NCBI RefSeq assembly: GCF_041052385.1
Contig: NZ_CP163439.1
Coordinates: 1-64,000, forward strand
Length of the DNA stretch: 64,000 nucleotides
Direction: 5' to 3'
From: Streptomyces sp. R28
Lineage (GTDB): Bacteria; Actinomycetota; Actinomycetes; Streptomycetales; Streptomycetaceae
Position numbers and translations under genes: made by a program. This document shows, piece by piece, positions 25,793-34,466 of the stretch. Position 1 is the stretch's first letter, and each line of letters opens with the position of its first letter. The notes beneath the pieces are model-generated. The model was given only the letters and a program-made list of their open reading frames with translations. It was not told the origin of the DNA and did not search any database.

Positions 25793-27076
25793 TCAACTCG
25801 CGGCTTCGTTGGAGTGCTGCGGGCCGTGGTCGTCGAAGGAGGAGTTCCTGCTGGCCTTGCGGGGCCTTGCCCGGCTGGTCGTCGGCTTCGGGGCTTCGGG
25901 TTCACCGGTGTCGTCCGGGGCTTGGCCGATCCCGCGCGCGGGATTCTCACGGCCGATGATGATCCCTTCGAGGAGTTCCTCGTCGATCTCCTCCTTGCCG
26001 CTCTGCATGGCGGCGATGGCGGCGCCCCTGACCAGGCGGCCGAGGATGCCGACGACGCCCGCGCAGCGGCCGTAGAGGTACTCGGGCATGCCGCCTGAGG
26101 TGAGCATGCCGGGTTTGGCCTTCATCAGCCGCAGGTGGTCCTCGATGCCCTTGAGGTGGTTGACGAAGTGCTGCATCTCTGCGGGGGTTCCGTAGGGGAA
26201 GCGGTCCAGTTCGACCAGGTCGAAGCGACGCTCGGTCTGGGTGACCTCCAGGCCGTGTACGCGGTGGGTCTCCAGCGGCGGAAGGACCCACTGCTTCGTC
26301 TTGCGGTCGTAGGTGGCCTCGCGCAGCAGGCCGGTGCCAGGGATGTTGACGCCGGACAGGATCAGTGTGATCCCGCAGCCCATCAGGGCCCGGATCATGT
26401 CCAGGACGTCCTGGTCGTCCGAGCGGTGCATGCGAATCCGGTTGATGTCGTCCAGGATCAGGACCATGACGCCGTGGTCCCTCAACGAGTCGGCGACCTG
26501 CCGCAGGAGTTGAGGCAGCGTCATCTTGCGGATGTCGGGGCCGAAGAAGTTCAGGATCGACTCGCACAGGCTCTTGGGGGTCGCGGTGACCGGCGTCGAG
26601 ACGTAGGCGACGGGCGCGTGCAGATCCCAGGTGCCCTCGACCGACGCGGGATCGAGGTGTCCGTGCAGGTCCAGCCAGTAGTCCTCGAACGCGGCGGCGA
26701 GCGCGCAGACGGCGGCGGTCTTGCCGTGGTTACCGAAGCCGCTGACCATGACGCCGGGAAGGGTGGCGTCGTCCTGGATGAACGGGTTGCTCAGCAGACG
26801 CCGGTCGATAACTTCGGTGACCTTGGTCAGCATCGGTGTCTGCTGGAGCGGCAGGTTCACGTTCGTCACCTGCCGGTAGAGGTCGTAGTCAGAGCGGCGG
26901 TCCAGGGGGATCGACCTCAACTGGGCCGCCGTCAGCATCGGCGCGGGCACCAGCAGGCCGCGGGTGCGGCGATAGTGCTCCCAGCCGGCGAACGTGTTGC
27001 GGTGCGGGTGCTTGCGCAGGATGAGCTCAGCGATCCGGCTCCGCGACGGCAGGCCGGCCAATGGGTCTTTGCTCAT
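25793..27076 (-). CDS. tnsC: TnsC-like AAA+ regulator
   Basis: A 427-residue AAA+ ATPase that links target selection to the transposase. Walker A is GFGNHGKTAA at about residue 110 and Walker B VMVLILDDINRIR at about 205. The N-terminal segment (LPSRSRIAELILRKHPHR, LDRRSDYDLYRQVTNVNLP) would contact TnsA/TnsB, and a basic C-terminal tail (SRARPRKASRN) follows. The ATG at 27076 overlaps the tnsB stop as ATGA; upstream in-frame codons are not protein-like. The length suits the TnsC/TniB family. Confidence 0.9.
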   Translation of the reverse strand: MSKDPLAGLPSRSRIAELILRKHPHRNTFAGWEHYRRTRGLLVPAPMLTAAQLRSIPLDRRSDYDLYRQVTNVNLPLQQTPMLTKVTEVIDRRLLSNPFIQDDATLPGVMVSGFGNHGKTAAVCALAAAFEDYWLDLHGHLDPASVEGTWDLHAPVAYVSTPVTATPKSLCESILNFFGPDIRKMTLPQLLRQVADSLRDHGVMVLILDDINRIRMHRSDDQDVLDMIRALMGCGITLILSGVNIPGTGLLREATYDRKTKQWVLPPLETHRVHGLEVTQTERRFDLVELDRFPYGTPAEMQHFVNHLKGIEDHLRLMKAKPGMLTSGGMPEYLYGRCAGVVGILGRLVRGAAIAAMQSGKEEIDEELLEGIIIGRENPARGIGQAPDDTGEPEAPKPTTSRARPRKASRNSSFDDHGPQHSNEAAS

Positions 27077-27930
27077 CCGTGCTCCTCCGACAACGTGTCG
27101 TCGCCGTCCTCGTCGGGCCTGTCCGGCAGCAGGAACAGGCGGCGGTGCCGCAGGGAGTCCACCAGCAGCGGCGGCGCGACGGGCTCGCCTAGCTGGGCCG
27201 TCTCCCCCCGCTGGCGCCGGGTGGCGTCGACGGCCTTCGCGACCGTCCGGGACTGCTCGCTCCAGGGCGCAGGCTGGGCGGCCCGATGCCCGCCCCGGTC
27301 CGCGGCGGCGGCCTGCGCACGGCTGCTTTCGCGTGACCGCGCGGCGCGCTCCCGCTTCTGCGGCTGGGTCGGCCACTGGGAGACCGGTGTCACGGAGTTG
27401 AGGATCTCCAGCAGCACCGGCAGCAGGTCCTTGTCCGAGCGTGGCCCGAGCTTGTGCTCCTTGACATAGGCCAGCAGGTTCGCGGCAGTCGTGTCCGAGA
27501 AGGCCGGGATCTCGCCCTCGGGCGGCAGACCGTTCCAGCGCAGGACATGCCAGGTGTCGTGGACGACGGGATCTTGGAAGAAGACCTGGCGCCGGTCCCT
27601 TCGGTCACTGCGGATCACCCACTTGCCCGCGTGTTTTCCGCCTCGGTCGGACGGGAGCCGGTAACGGGGCTCGTCGAGTCCCTCGGCGTGATACCAGAGC
27701 CCGAGGATCTTGACCCCGCGGCGCGGATGGATCTTCACGTGGTGTTTGCGCAGGACCTTGTAGTAGAGCTCAGGCTCAGGGATCTGCAGGGAGAAGCCGC
27801 CCTGGAGCATCGCCGCGGCGAACAGCGAGTTGGGACTGTGGTCCTCACCCGGCCCCCAGGCCGGCGCGTACTCCCCGAGTTTGCGGTTTTGCCACACCTG
27901 GACGATCCAGCTCGCGATCAGGTGTTCCAT
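27073..27930 (-). CDS. TnsB C-terminal part (other frame)
   Basis: The ATG at 27928-27930 (MEHLIASWIVQVWQNRKLGE) opens the frame that carries the Mu-transposase-like C-terminal domain of TnsB: GGFSLQIPEPELYYKVLRK, VKILGLWYHAEGLDEPRYRL and, near the end, a charged tail that in TnsB contacts TnsC. It overlaps the front part (27918-29318) by 13 bp in a different frame. Deletion of one base near 27932 in what was probably GCC GAG ATG GAA would explain the split. A natural two-gene split cannot be excluded, because a start codon happens to be present. Confidence 0.8.
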   Translation of the reverse strand: MEHLIASWIVQVWQNRKLGEYAPAWGPGEDHSPNSLFAAAMLQGGFSLQIPEPELYYKVLRKHHVKIHPRRGVKILGLWYHAEGLDEPRYRLPSDRGGKHAGKWVIRSDRRDRRQVFFQDPVVHDTWHVLRWNGLPPEGEIPAFSDTTAANLLAYVKEHKLGPRSDKDLLPVLLEILNSVTPVSQWPTQPQKRERAARSRESSRAQAAAADRGGHRAAQPAPWSEQSRTVAKAVDATRRQRGETAQLGEPVAPPLLVDSLRHRRLFLLPDRPDEDGDDTLSEEHG

Positions 27931-29318
27931 CCGGCCAGGGTGAAGACCGCGTCGCCCTCCGGGTCGGCCCCGCGGTCGGCGACGTCGGCGCCCGTGAACC
28001 CGAGCAGATGCTCGAACAGCAGCGTCTTGATCGAGGAGAATGCGCGCTCGACGGCGAATTTGTCGCTGGCGCGAAGGGTGCGGGCGGGCAGGATGTTGCA
28101 GCCCAGCTCGCGTTCCGCGTCCACCAGGTCGTGGTTTTTGTAGGGGCTTCCGTGGTCGGTGGTCACGGTCTCCGGCGCGAAGAACGGCAGCGCCGCAACC
28201 CCGCAGCCGGTGAACTCGGCGATGACGTCGGCCGGGACCCCGGGGTAGGGCCATTGCATCTCCTCGCCCCAGCCCTCACGCATGGGCAGGGGCAGCATCA
28301 CGTCCCGCAGTAGCATCGCGACGTCCACCGAGGTGTCCGACTGCAACGTCAGACGAAAGGCCGGCAGGGAGTGCGAGTAGAGATCCAAAGCCAGAGTCAG
28401 CGTCGCAGTCACCGTGTCCCCGAATACCGTTTCGCGCAGTTTCACGGGCATCGGAGTCGAGTCGAGGGCCAGCACCTGGCCCGGCCGGTGCACCACTACC
28501 CGCCTGGCGACGCCGGCTTCCTCAGCCTCATCCGCGGACCGCTCGTAGCGCTGCCGGCCGCCTCCGGGACCGAACCACTCGTGCCAGACCCGCCACAAAG
28601 TCGTCCGAGACGGGATCTTCTCGGTCGGGAACTGCGGGTACTGCTCCTTCATGTACTGGTGCAGAAGGCGATGCTTGGCCGCCATGCCGATGCGGGCGCG
28701 GTCCTTGCATTCCTTCCTCACCGCGAAGATCGCCTCGCGGACCTCTTCGGTGACGCTCCGGTGCCCGCCGCTCCGGCGGGTCCACCGTCCGTCCGCGCAG
28801 GCCAGCAGCAGGCTCTCGCCGGTCGCGGACGACAAGCGCTCCAGCGTCCGCAGGCTCATGAAGCGCAGTCCCAGCATCTCCGCCTCCTGCGGAGGCATCG
28901 CCTTCAACTCGGAGACCTTCACCCGCCGGCGCTCGGTCAGCGTCGTCCGGTCGGGGTCATAGGCGGGTCTCGGCTCGCCGGGCTGGGCCCGCGAGGGGTG
29001 GCCACTGCGGAATCCCGTCATTGCCTCCAGGACGTGTTCAGCCCTGATTCGGGCGCGACGGTGCTGTTCCGGGGTGAGATCGGCCGCGTCGCGAGGCTGG
29101 GTGCCAGGCCCTGAACCGACCGCCTTCACCTCCTTCGCCATCCGGGCGTCGGGATGATTGATCAGCCAGCGGATCGAGCGCGACTCGACATGTCCGTCAG
29201 CGTGGGCCAGAACGAAGAGTCCGAGCTGCGGCTCGACCGACTCGACGATCCACTCCACTGCGTTCAGCAGGATCCGGCGGCCTGGCGCCAGGCCCAGGAG
29301 CCCCCGTCCGGCCCCCAC
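27918..29318 (-). CDS. tnsB: TnsB-like DDE transposase, front part with the catalytic core
   Basis: 466 residues. N-terminal end-binding domains (LTPEQHRRARIRAEHVLEAM, RSVTEEVREAIFAVRKECKD with HTH-like sequence, IPSRTTLWRVWHEWF) precede the rve/DDE core, which has VLALDSTPMPVKL (first Asp), ETVTTDHGSPYKN (second Asp) and SDKFAVERAFSSIKTLLF (Glu). All three catalytic residues are present. It would join the transposon ends to the target. The GTG at 29318 overlaps the last base of the tnsA stop codon (TAGTG). The frame ends FTLAGWNT at 27918, and the rest continues in 27073-27930. Confidence 0.88.
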   Translation of the reverse strand: MGAGRGLLGLAPGRRILLNAVEWIVESVEPQLGLFVLAHADGHVESRSIRWLINHPDARMAKEVKAVGSGPGTQPRDAADLTPEQHRRARIRAEHVLEAMTGFRSGHPSRAQPGEPRPAYDPDRTTLTERRRVKVSELKAMPPQEAEMLGLRFMSLRTLERLSSATGESLLLACADGRWTRRSGGHRSVTEEVREAIFAVRKECKDRARIGMAAKHRLLHQYMKEQYPQFPTEKIPSRTTLWRVWHEWFGPGGGRQRYERSADEAEEAGVARRVVVHRPGQVLALDSTPMPVKLRETVFGDTVTATLTLALDLYSHSLPAFRLTLQSDTSVDVAMLLRDVMLPLPMREGWGEEMQWPYPGVPADVIAEFTGCGVAALPFFAPETVTTDHGSPYKNHDLVDAERELGCNILPARTLRASDKFAVERAFSSIKTLLFEHLLGFTGADVADRGADPEGDAVFTLAGWNT

Positions 29319-30175
29319 TACCCGCACCCCATCGCGGCAGAGCCTGGCCAGACCAGCGAACGGTCTCCCAGCGGACAACCCAGGTCAGTCGCGAGCCGGC
29401 GATGCCAGAGCATGTGCGTGACGTGCGCGCGTGCCACCACCGGAAGGCTGGTCGACGCCGCCAGCTCCGTGAACGTCACCGGACCCGAGCCGACCGCCCC
29501 CTCCACCTGCTGCTGCAGCCCGAGAGGGTCCTTCAAAGGCCGGCGCTGGGACGACAGATGATCCAGAACGCTGTGGACATGAGGGCGCCACTCGGTCACG
29601 ACTGAGTAGTGCCAGCCGCAGGCTGACGCCGCCTCCCTGGCAGCCGCGAACTTCAGCGCGTCAGATTCCTTGATCAGATTCCCCGGGCGGACATCGAACA
29701 GCCACAGGCTGCCGTCAGGCAGAACCGCCAGGAAGTCCGGGATGTGCTGGCTGCGGCCCTGCCTGTGCTCGAAGTCCAGGCAGAACGGCTGCGGCAGCAC
29801 ATCCGATACCCCCAAGAAGTCCAACGCGAGCAGCAGCCTCTGTTCCTCCAGGGACTCGAACCCGTGATGCCGCCCCGTGCAGACCATGAACTGCAACCCC
29901 GGACGATGCCCCTGCCGAGCCCGCCAAGTGAACTGCCGCACCGGCTTCGACGAAGACACCGGCACGGACCCCATGTCACGGACCGGCCATGACACCTCAC
30001 CCTCACCAACCAGCCATGTCCCACTCCACCGGCGCGGCCACCCATCCCCGAGCACCAGCCGGTCACGAATGCGACCTTCGTCATAGGCCGCGATCAACTG
30101 CTCCAGACCGCATGAGTCCGAGCGGATCTTCGCCTTCATCACTCCGCGCATGGGGCAACAGGAGCACTGCCGCAC
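29318..30175 (-). CDS. tnsA: TnsA-like endonuclease
   Basis: 285 residues. TnsA cuts the 5' ends of Tn7-like elements, giving cut-and-paste rather than replicative transposition. The restriction-endonuclease-like core shows Glu in HHGFESLEEQRLLLALDF, Asp in HIPDFLAVLPDG and a FDVRPGN strand; in Tn7 TnsA the last motif carries the catalytic Lys, here Arg. A C-terminal helical domain (PVTFTELAASTSLPVVARAH) would bind TnsC. The start is uncertain: GTG at 30175 or the ATG at 30139 (MKAKIRSD). It is the first gene of the tns operon, about 110 bp inside the right end. Confidence 0.82.
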   Translation of the reverse strand: MRQCSCCPMRGVMKAKIRSDSCGLEQLIAAYDEGRIRDRLVLGDGWPRRWSGTWLVGEGEVSWPVRDMGSVPVSSSKPVRQFTWRARQGHRPGLQFMVCTGRHHGFESLEEQRLLLALDFLGVSDVLPQPFCLDFEHRQGRSQHIPDFLAVLPDGSLWLFDVRPGNLIKESDALKFAAAREAASACGWHYSVVTEWRPHVHSVLDHLSSQRRPLKDPLGLQQQVEGAVGSGPVTFTELAASTSLPVVARAHVTHMLWHRRLATDLGCPLGDRSLVWPGSAAMGCG

Positions 30176-30239
30176 CCGACGCTGGCGCAGATCACCGCAT
30201 CTGCTCGTTACTCAGCGCGATGTGATCGCTTGCAGCGAG

Positions 30240-30287
30240 AACTCGCCAACTCCGATGAACAACCGCCAACAAGCCTGAACGGTCACA
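30240..30287 (-). repeat. Right end of the Tn7-like element: two abutting TnsB-site-like repeats
   Basis: Read on the minus strand, TGTGACC is followed by GTTCAGGCTTGTTGGCGGTT (30261-30280) and immediately by GTTCATCGGAGTTGGCGAGTT (30240-30260). The sites are packed without a gap, as in the right end of Tn7. Just outside, GTCACAGC is repeated twice (30282-30297). Confidence 0.8.
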
Positions 30288-30401
30288 GCGTCACAGCGTG
30301 GAATAGCATCAAGTCACCCGTTCGCACGCTTGTGCGATTTCGAGCTATGGTGGATACCTGGAGAGGACACAGGTCAGGGAGGGACAGGGGAAAGGCGGGA
30401 G

Positions 30402-32128
30402 GTGCGAAGCCGTGGATTTACTCATCTGCGAGTCGCCTCCGGGTACAGCGCCCGCTACAGGGCCCCCTCCCCGGCGCCCTCGTGCAGCGCGCCGCCGAAC
30501 GCGGGATGACTGCGCTCGCGCTGACCGACCGGGACACCGTTGCGGGTACGGTCCGCTTCGCCAGGGCCACCGCGACCGCAGGCATCCGTCCCGTCTTCGG
30601 CGTCGACGTCGCCGTCGCCCCGCTCACCCCGCCGAGCCCGACTGCCGTCCGGCCGCGTACGCCCGCACGCGGCGGCGCGCATGTACTGGAGCAGCCGCTG
30701 CGGATCACCCTGCTCGCACAGAACCCGACGGGGTGGGCTCGGCTGTCCCGCCTGGTGTCCGCCGCGCATGCCGAGGCCCACGGAGCCCTGCCGGTCGTGT
30801 CCTGGTCAGCTCTGCGCACGTATGCCGACGAGGACCTGGTGGTGATGCTCGGTCCTTCGGCCGAACCGGTGCGGGCCCTGTCCGCTGCCGCCCCGACGTC
30901 GCCGAGCAGCTGCTCGCGCCGTGGCGGGAGCTCGCGGGCGAGCGGCTGCGACTGGAGGCCGTGCATCTGGGACGGCAGGGCACCGGTGCGGGATCGCTGC
31001 GGCTGGCCGCGCGGACCGTGGGCCTGGCCGACCAGCTCGGCGTGCCTGCGGTGCTGTCGAACGCGGTCCGCTACGCCGATCCCGGCCAGCACCGGCTGGC
31101 CGATGTGCTCGACGCGGCCCGGCTGCTGCGGCCCGTCGACCGTCGGCACCTGGACGGCGGCGAGCGTTGGCTGAAGGACCCGGCCGCCATGGCCGCGGCC
31201 GCCGAGCGGATCGCCCTGGCCATTGGCGATGACCCGGCCCGGGCCGTACGCCTGCTCGAGGAGACCGAAGCCACCGGCCAGTCCTGCACCCTTACCCCAG
31301 CCGAACTCGGGTTGGGGCGGCCGCACTTCCCCGAGCCGTCTGTCGTGGGCGCTACCGGCGAGCCGGGTTCGGCGATGCGGCTGCTGCGGCAGCGGTGTGA
31401 GGCCGGGATGGTCGCACGGGGCCTGGACACAGACGAGCGTGCCGTACGACAGCTCCGATACGAGCTGGACTGCATCGGCAGGCTGGGCTTCGAGGGCTAC
31501 TTCCTGGCTGTGGCCCAGGTGGTCGCGGACACCCGGGCGCTCGGGATCCGGGTCGCCGCGCGCGGCTCCGGGGCCGGGAGCATGGTCAACCACGCGCTCT
31601 TCATCGCCACCGCCAACCCCCTTGATCACCACTTGCTCTTCGAGCGGTTCCTCAGCGAGCGCCGTACGTCGCTGCCAGACATCGACCTGGATGTGGAGTC
31701 CGAGCGGCGTCTGGAGGTGTACGACGCGATCATCGAGCGGTTCGGCCGGGAACGGACGGCGGTGACCGGCATGCCCGAGACGTACCGTGCGAGGCACGCC
31801 CTCAGAGACAGTGGACTTGCCTTGGGGATTCCGCCGCAGGTCGTGGGCGAGATCGCCAAGTCGTTCCCCCATATCCGCGCCCGCGACATCCGCGCCGCCC
31901 TCAGCGAACTGCCGGAGCTGCGACAACTCGCCGCCCGGGCAGGGAAGTTCGGGTCACTGTGGGAGCTTGCGGAGGGCCTGGACGCCCTTCCCCGCGGCTA
32001 CACCATGCACCCCTGCGGCGTGATCGTCTCCAATGCGTCGCTGCTGGACCGGCTCCCGGTGCAGCCGACCCCGGCCGGCTACGCGATGGTGCAGGCCGAC
32101 AAGGAGGACGTCGATTCTCTGGGGGTCG
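30402..32128 (+). pseudogene. dnaE2: dnaE2 (error-prone DNA polymerase III alpha), frameshifted and truncated
   Basis: Reads as DnaE2/ImuC across several frames. GFTHLRVASGYSARY from the PHP domain lies just after the GTG at 30402; another frame gives LPGALVQRAAERGMTALALT and RPVFGVDVAVAP; from about 30880 a third frame gives FEGYFLAVAQVVADTRALGI, AARGSGAGSMVNH and the catalytic LPDIDLDVESERR, ending ADKEDVDSLG. So there are at least two frameshifts (near 30470 and 30880), and the last third is lost where other DNA begins at about 32128. In mycobacteria-like SOS mutagenesis this polymerase works with ImuA/ImuB, which are not in view. Confidence 0.88.
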
Positions 32129-32277
32129 AGGCTGTTGCCGTGGGGCCTGTCTCACGTTGATGCAGCTCAGCGACTCGGTAGGTGAGTCTATGCATCACGA
32201 CACCTGTGGTGCTAGAAGGCCGATGAAGATCTTGCTATTGGGGGCTGTCCGGCCGCAGGCCGGGCAGCCCCTGTTGG
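32129..32277. other. Junction DNA between dnaE2 and the IS1182 relic
   Basis: This short stretch interrupts dnaE2. It has no gene and no inverted repeat I could pair with another site, but is more AT-rich than its neighbours, as IS ends often are. Confidence 0.3.
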
Positions 32278-33150
32278 TTATGCGTGAGCCGGTGAGAGTG
32301 CCCAGGCGCCGTTGGTTCGGGTGAGCCCGAGGGTGATCAGTCGGCGGAGGTTGAGGGCGGCGGCTCGGGTGTGGAGCCAGGCGTTGTTCTTGAGGGTGCC
32401 GCGGTAGCGGAGGCGCCGGTTGCCGTGGTGGACGAGCCAGACGACGGCGCGTGTTCGACCGGTGGTCGCCAACGCCGGTAGTCGGCCTGCCAGCCGGTGT
32501 CCTGGGCGGTCTGGCGGCGGGCGGAGGCAAGCAGGTCGTGGTGAGGCCGGATGGTCAGGATGCGTCCGGCCTTGGTTTGGTGCACTGCTCGCGCAGGCGA
32601 CATCCGGTGCACAGATCCCGAAGACGGCCTTGCGCTGGAGGTGCTGCCCGCCGGGATCCGATAGCGGGACGGTGTGCCCGGCGGGGCAGGTCACGGTGGC
32701 GGTTGTGGTGTCGATGTCGAAGTCGTCGAGGGTGAAACCGCCGGGGACGGCGGGCCGTAGCGGAGCAGGCTTGACGAACAGCCGGTGCCCGGCCTGCTGC
32801 AAGGTGTGGCGGACCTCGCCGGTGGAGTAGGCGGTGTCCCCGAAGGCATCCACCGGGATGTCCTCGTCGGCAAGCAGGTCAAGGCCGACGGTGGCCTCAT
32901 GGTGCTCGGCGCCGGCCCCGGGCCGCAGGGCGACGGCTGTATATAAGCCGGTCTCGGGCTCGGTGGCCAGGTGGGCCTTGTAGCCGTCCTGCCGGTGGGT
33001 GCGGGTCTTGTGCACGTGCCGGGCTTCGGGGTCGACGGTGGAGACCATGCGGCCCGGGGCGGTGCCCCGGGTGATGCGCCAGCGGCCGTCACGCCCGTCG
33101 GAGTCCTCGGCCGGCTCCTGGCCGGGGCTTCGGCAGGGCTGCCGACGAGG
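32278..33150 (-). pseudogene. IS1182-family transposase, 3' half with frameshifts
   Basis: The minus strand gives DPEARHVHKTRTHRQDGYKA then HLATEPETGLYTAVALRPG, LDLLADEDIPVDAFGDTAYS, CPAGHTVPLSDPGG and, after a frame change, VWLVHHGNRRLRYRGTLKNN ending ALNLRRLITLGL. This is the C-terminal DDE half (the second Asp in GDTAYS) of an IS1182 transposase. The N-terminal half is missing, and at least one frameshift lies between about 32590 and 32650. Confidence 0.8.
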
Positions 33151-33199
33151 CAGGTTCCATGTCCGGTGCCACGTGGCTTCCAAGATCCGAACGATCGAT

Positions 33200-33224
33200 T
33201 CGATTTTCTCGGCGGAGAAATCGA
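33200..33224. promoter_or_regulatory. AT-rich inverted repeat upstream of the Lrp gene
   Basis: TCGATTTTCTC (33200-33210) and GAGAAATCGA (33215-33224) are an inverted repeat with one extra base in the left arm; GAATCGATTG follows at about 33249. Lrp/AsnC proteins bind AT-rich palindromes of this kind upstream of their own genes, so it is a likely autoregulatory site. Confidence 0.45.
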
Positions 33225-33294
33225 TGGTGTTCTGTACGTATTGCGCGTGAATCGATTGCATGCTTAGCTGTTCGCGCATCTGGGAGGTGTCCTT

Positions 33295-33735
33295 ATGGAC
33301 GACATCGATCGGGCCATCCTGCGCGAGCTGCAGACCGACGGTCGCATCCCCTACGCCGATCTCGGCCCGAAGGTCGGCCTGTCGGCGTCGGCCGCTCGGC
33401 AACGGCTGCAGCGGCTGATCGACACCAAGGCGGTGCAGGTCGTCGGTGTCACCGACCCGATGGCGATGGGCGGGCAGGCCATGGCCCTACTCGGGCTCCG
33501 CGTCGACGGCGATCCGCGAGCGGTGGCCGACGAACTCTCACGCCACGACGAGGTCGTCTACGCCGTGTTGACCGCTGGCACCTTCGACTTGTTCGCCGAG
33601 GCCGTCTGTCGCCATCCGCGTGACCTGCTGGACTTCGTCAACGACGTCGTGCGTCCCATCGAGGGCGTGACAAAGGTGGAGAGCTTCCCCTACTTCGGGA
33701 TTCACACGCACCGGTTCTTCTGGAACGTCGGCTGA
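33295..33735 (+). CDS. Lrp/AsnC-family transcriptional regulator
   Basis: A 146-residue regulator. An N-terminal winged helix-turn-helix (DIDRAILRELQTDGRIPYAD, VGLSASAARQRLQRL) is joined to a RAM/AsnC effector-binding domain (LTAGTFDLFAEAVCRHPRDL, VTKVESFPYFGIHTHRF). The family senses amino acids as dimers or octamers. ATG preceded by GGAGG. The aminotransferase fusion lies about 730 bp downstream in the same direction and is the natural candidate target. Confidence 0.93.
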   Translation: MDDIDRAILRELQTDGRIPYADLGPKVGLSASAARQRLQRLIDTKAVQVVGVTDPMAMGGQAMALLGLRVDGDPRAVADELSRHDEVVYAVLTAGTFDLFAEAVCRHPRDLLDFVNDVVRPIEGVTKVESFPYFGIHTHRFFWNVG

Positions 33736-34466
33736 GAAGCGCCGTGATCACCGTTTTCGCACCCCCTCGCACACGGCACCCGGAAGGGACAGCCTGCCCA
33801 GGCCCACCCGCAGTACGTGAGCGGCTGGTGTCGGCCTGAGGCCACTGTCGAGATCGGCAACCGCCGCACACGTGTTCCGGACATGGCATGGCATGGCACG
33901 GCCGCCCGCCGAACAAGCACGTCATGTTCGACAACACCGCCTGGACGCAAGGACTGGCACCGCACGATCTTCGGGCACCGATAGCCCGCCACACAGTCGG
34001 GGACCGTCCGCCCCGCCCGGGGGGGGACCGATCGCCACCATGGGCCCTGACCAGGCCGCCCCTCCCGAAAGGCCAGCACGCGCATGGAGCAGTACAAGCC
34101 CGAACGCCTCTCCCCGGCCCAACTGGCGGCCCTGTGGCGCAGCCTTTGACGTCGCCGCCGAACCGTACCGAGCCGCCGAAACTCCGATGGGCACCAGGAG
34201 ATCGACCGCCGCGGTCTCGCCGAGGGCCAGGAGTACCGCGGTGCGCACCCGGGTGAGGCATCCGTGGACTTTGTGGCGGCGGACTGAGGCGGCGAGGAAA
34301 ACCCTCGACGCTACTGCGGACCTCCAACTCTTTGTTTTTTGCACCCACTTCAGTGATCCGCGCGAGGGCGTGGCCCGCCGCCCTGCATCACCTCTGTCTG
34401 ATCACGCTCGCCGATCCGCAATGACCGGGCTGTCGCGGGTCAACCAACTGATGAACGGAGAATTCG
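33736..34466. other. Intergenic region without a recognisable gene
   Basis: A 730-bp stretch. Long overlapping frames exist on both strands but none has protein-like sequence. A short plus-strand frame at 34084-34149 (MEQYKPERLSPAQLAALWRS) looks like a coding relic. The promoter of the aminotransferase fusion is probably near its end. Confidence 0.4.

Larger units (their letters stand above)
18064..30287 (-). mobile_element. Tn7-like transposon with STAND/trypsin/Trypco cargo (about 12.2 kb)
   Basis: The left terminus TGTGACCGTTCAAGCTTG (18064) and the right terminus, read inward, TGTGACCGTTCAGGCTTG (30287) match over about 28 bp with two mismatches. Both ends carry further copies of a 21-bp repeat. 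Between them lie TnsA, TnsB, TnsC and TniQ homologues in one operon running inward from the right end, the standard Tn7 arrangement, and cargo genes at the left. The 5-bp flanks (ACTGA left, GCGTC right) do not match, so there is no visible target duplication. TnsB is frameshifted, so mobility is uncertain. Confidence 0.85.

Noticed and set aside
30412..32160. dnaE2 as an intact 582-codon gene
   Set aside because: The first 150 codons of that frame are out of register with the PHP domain, and the 3' third is missing; it is a pseudogene.
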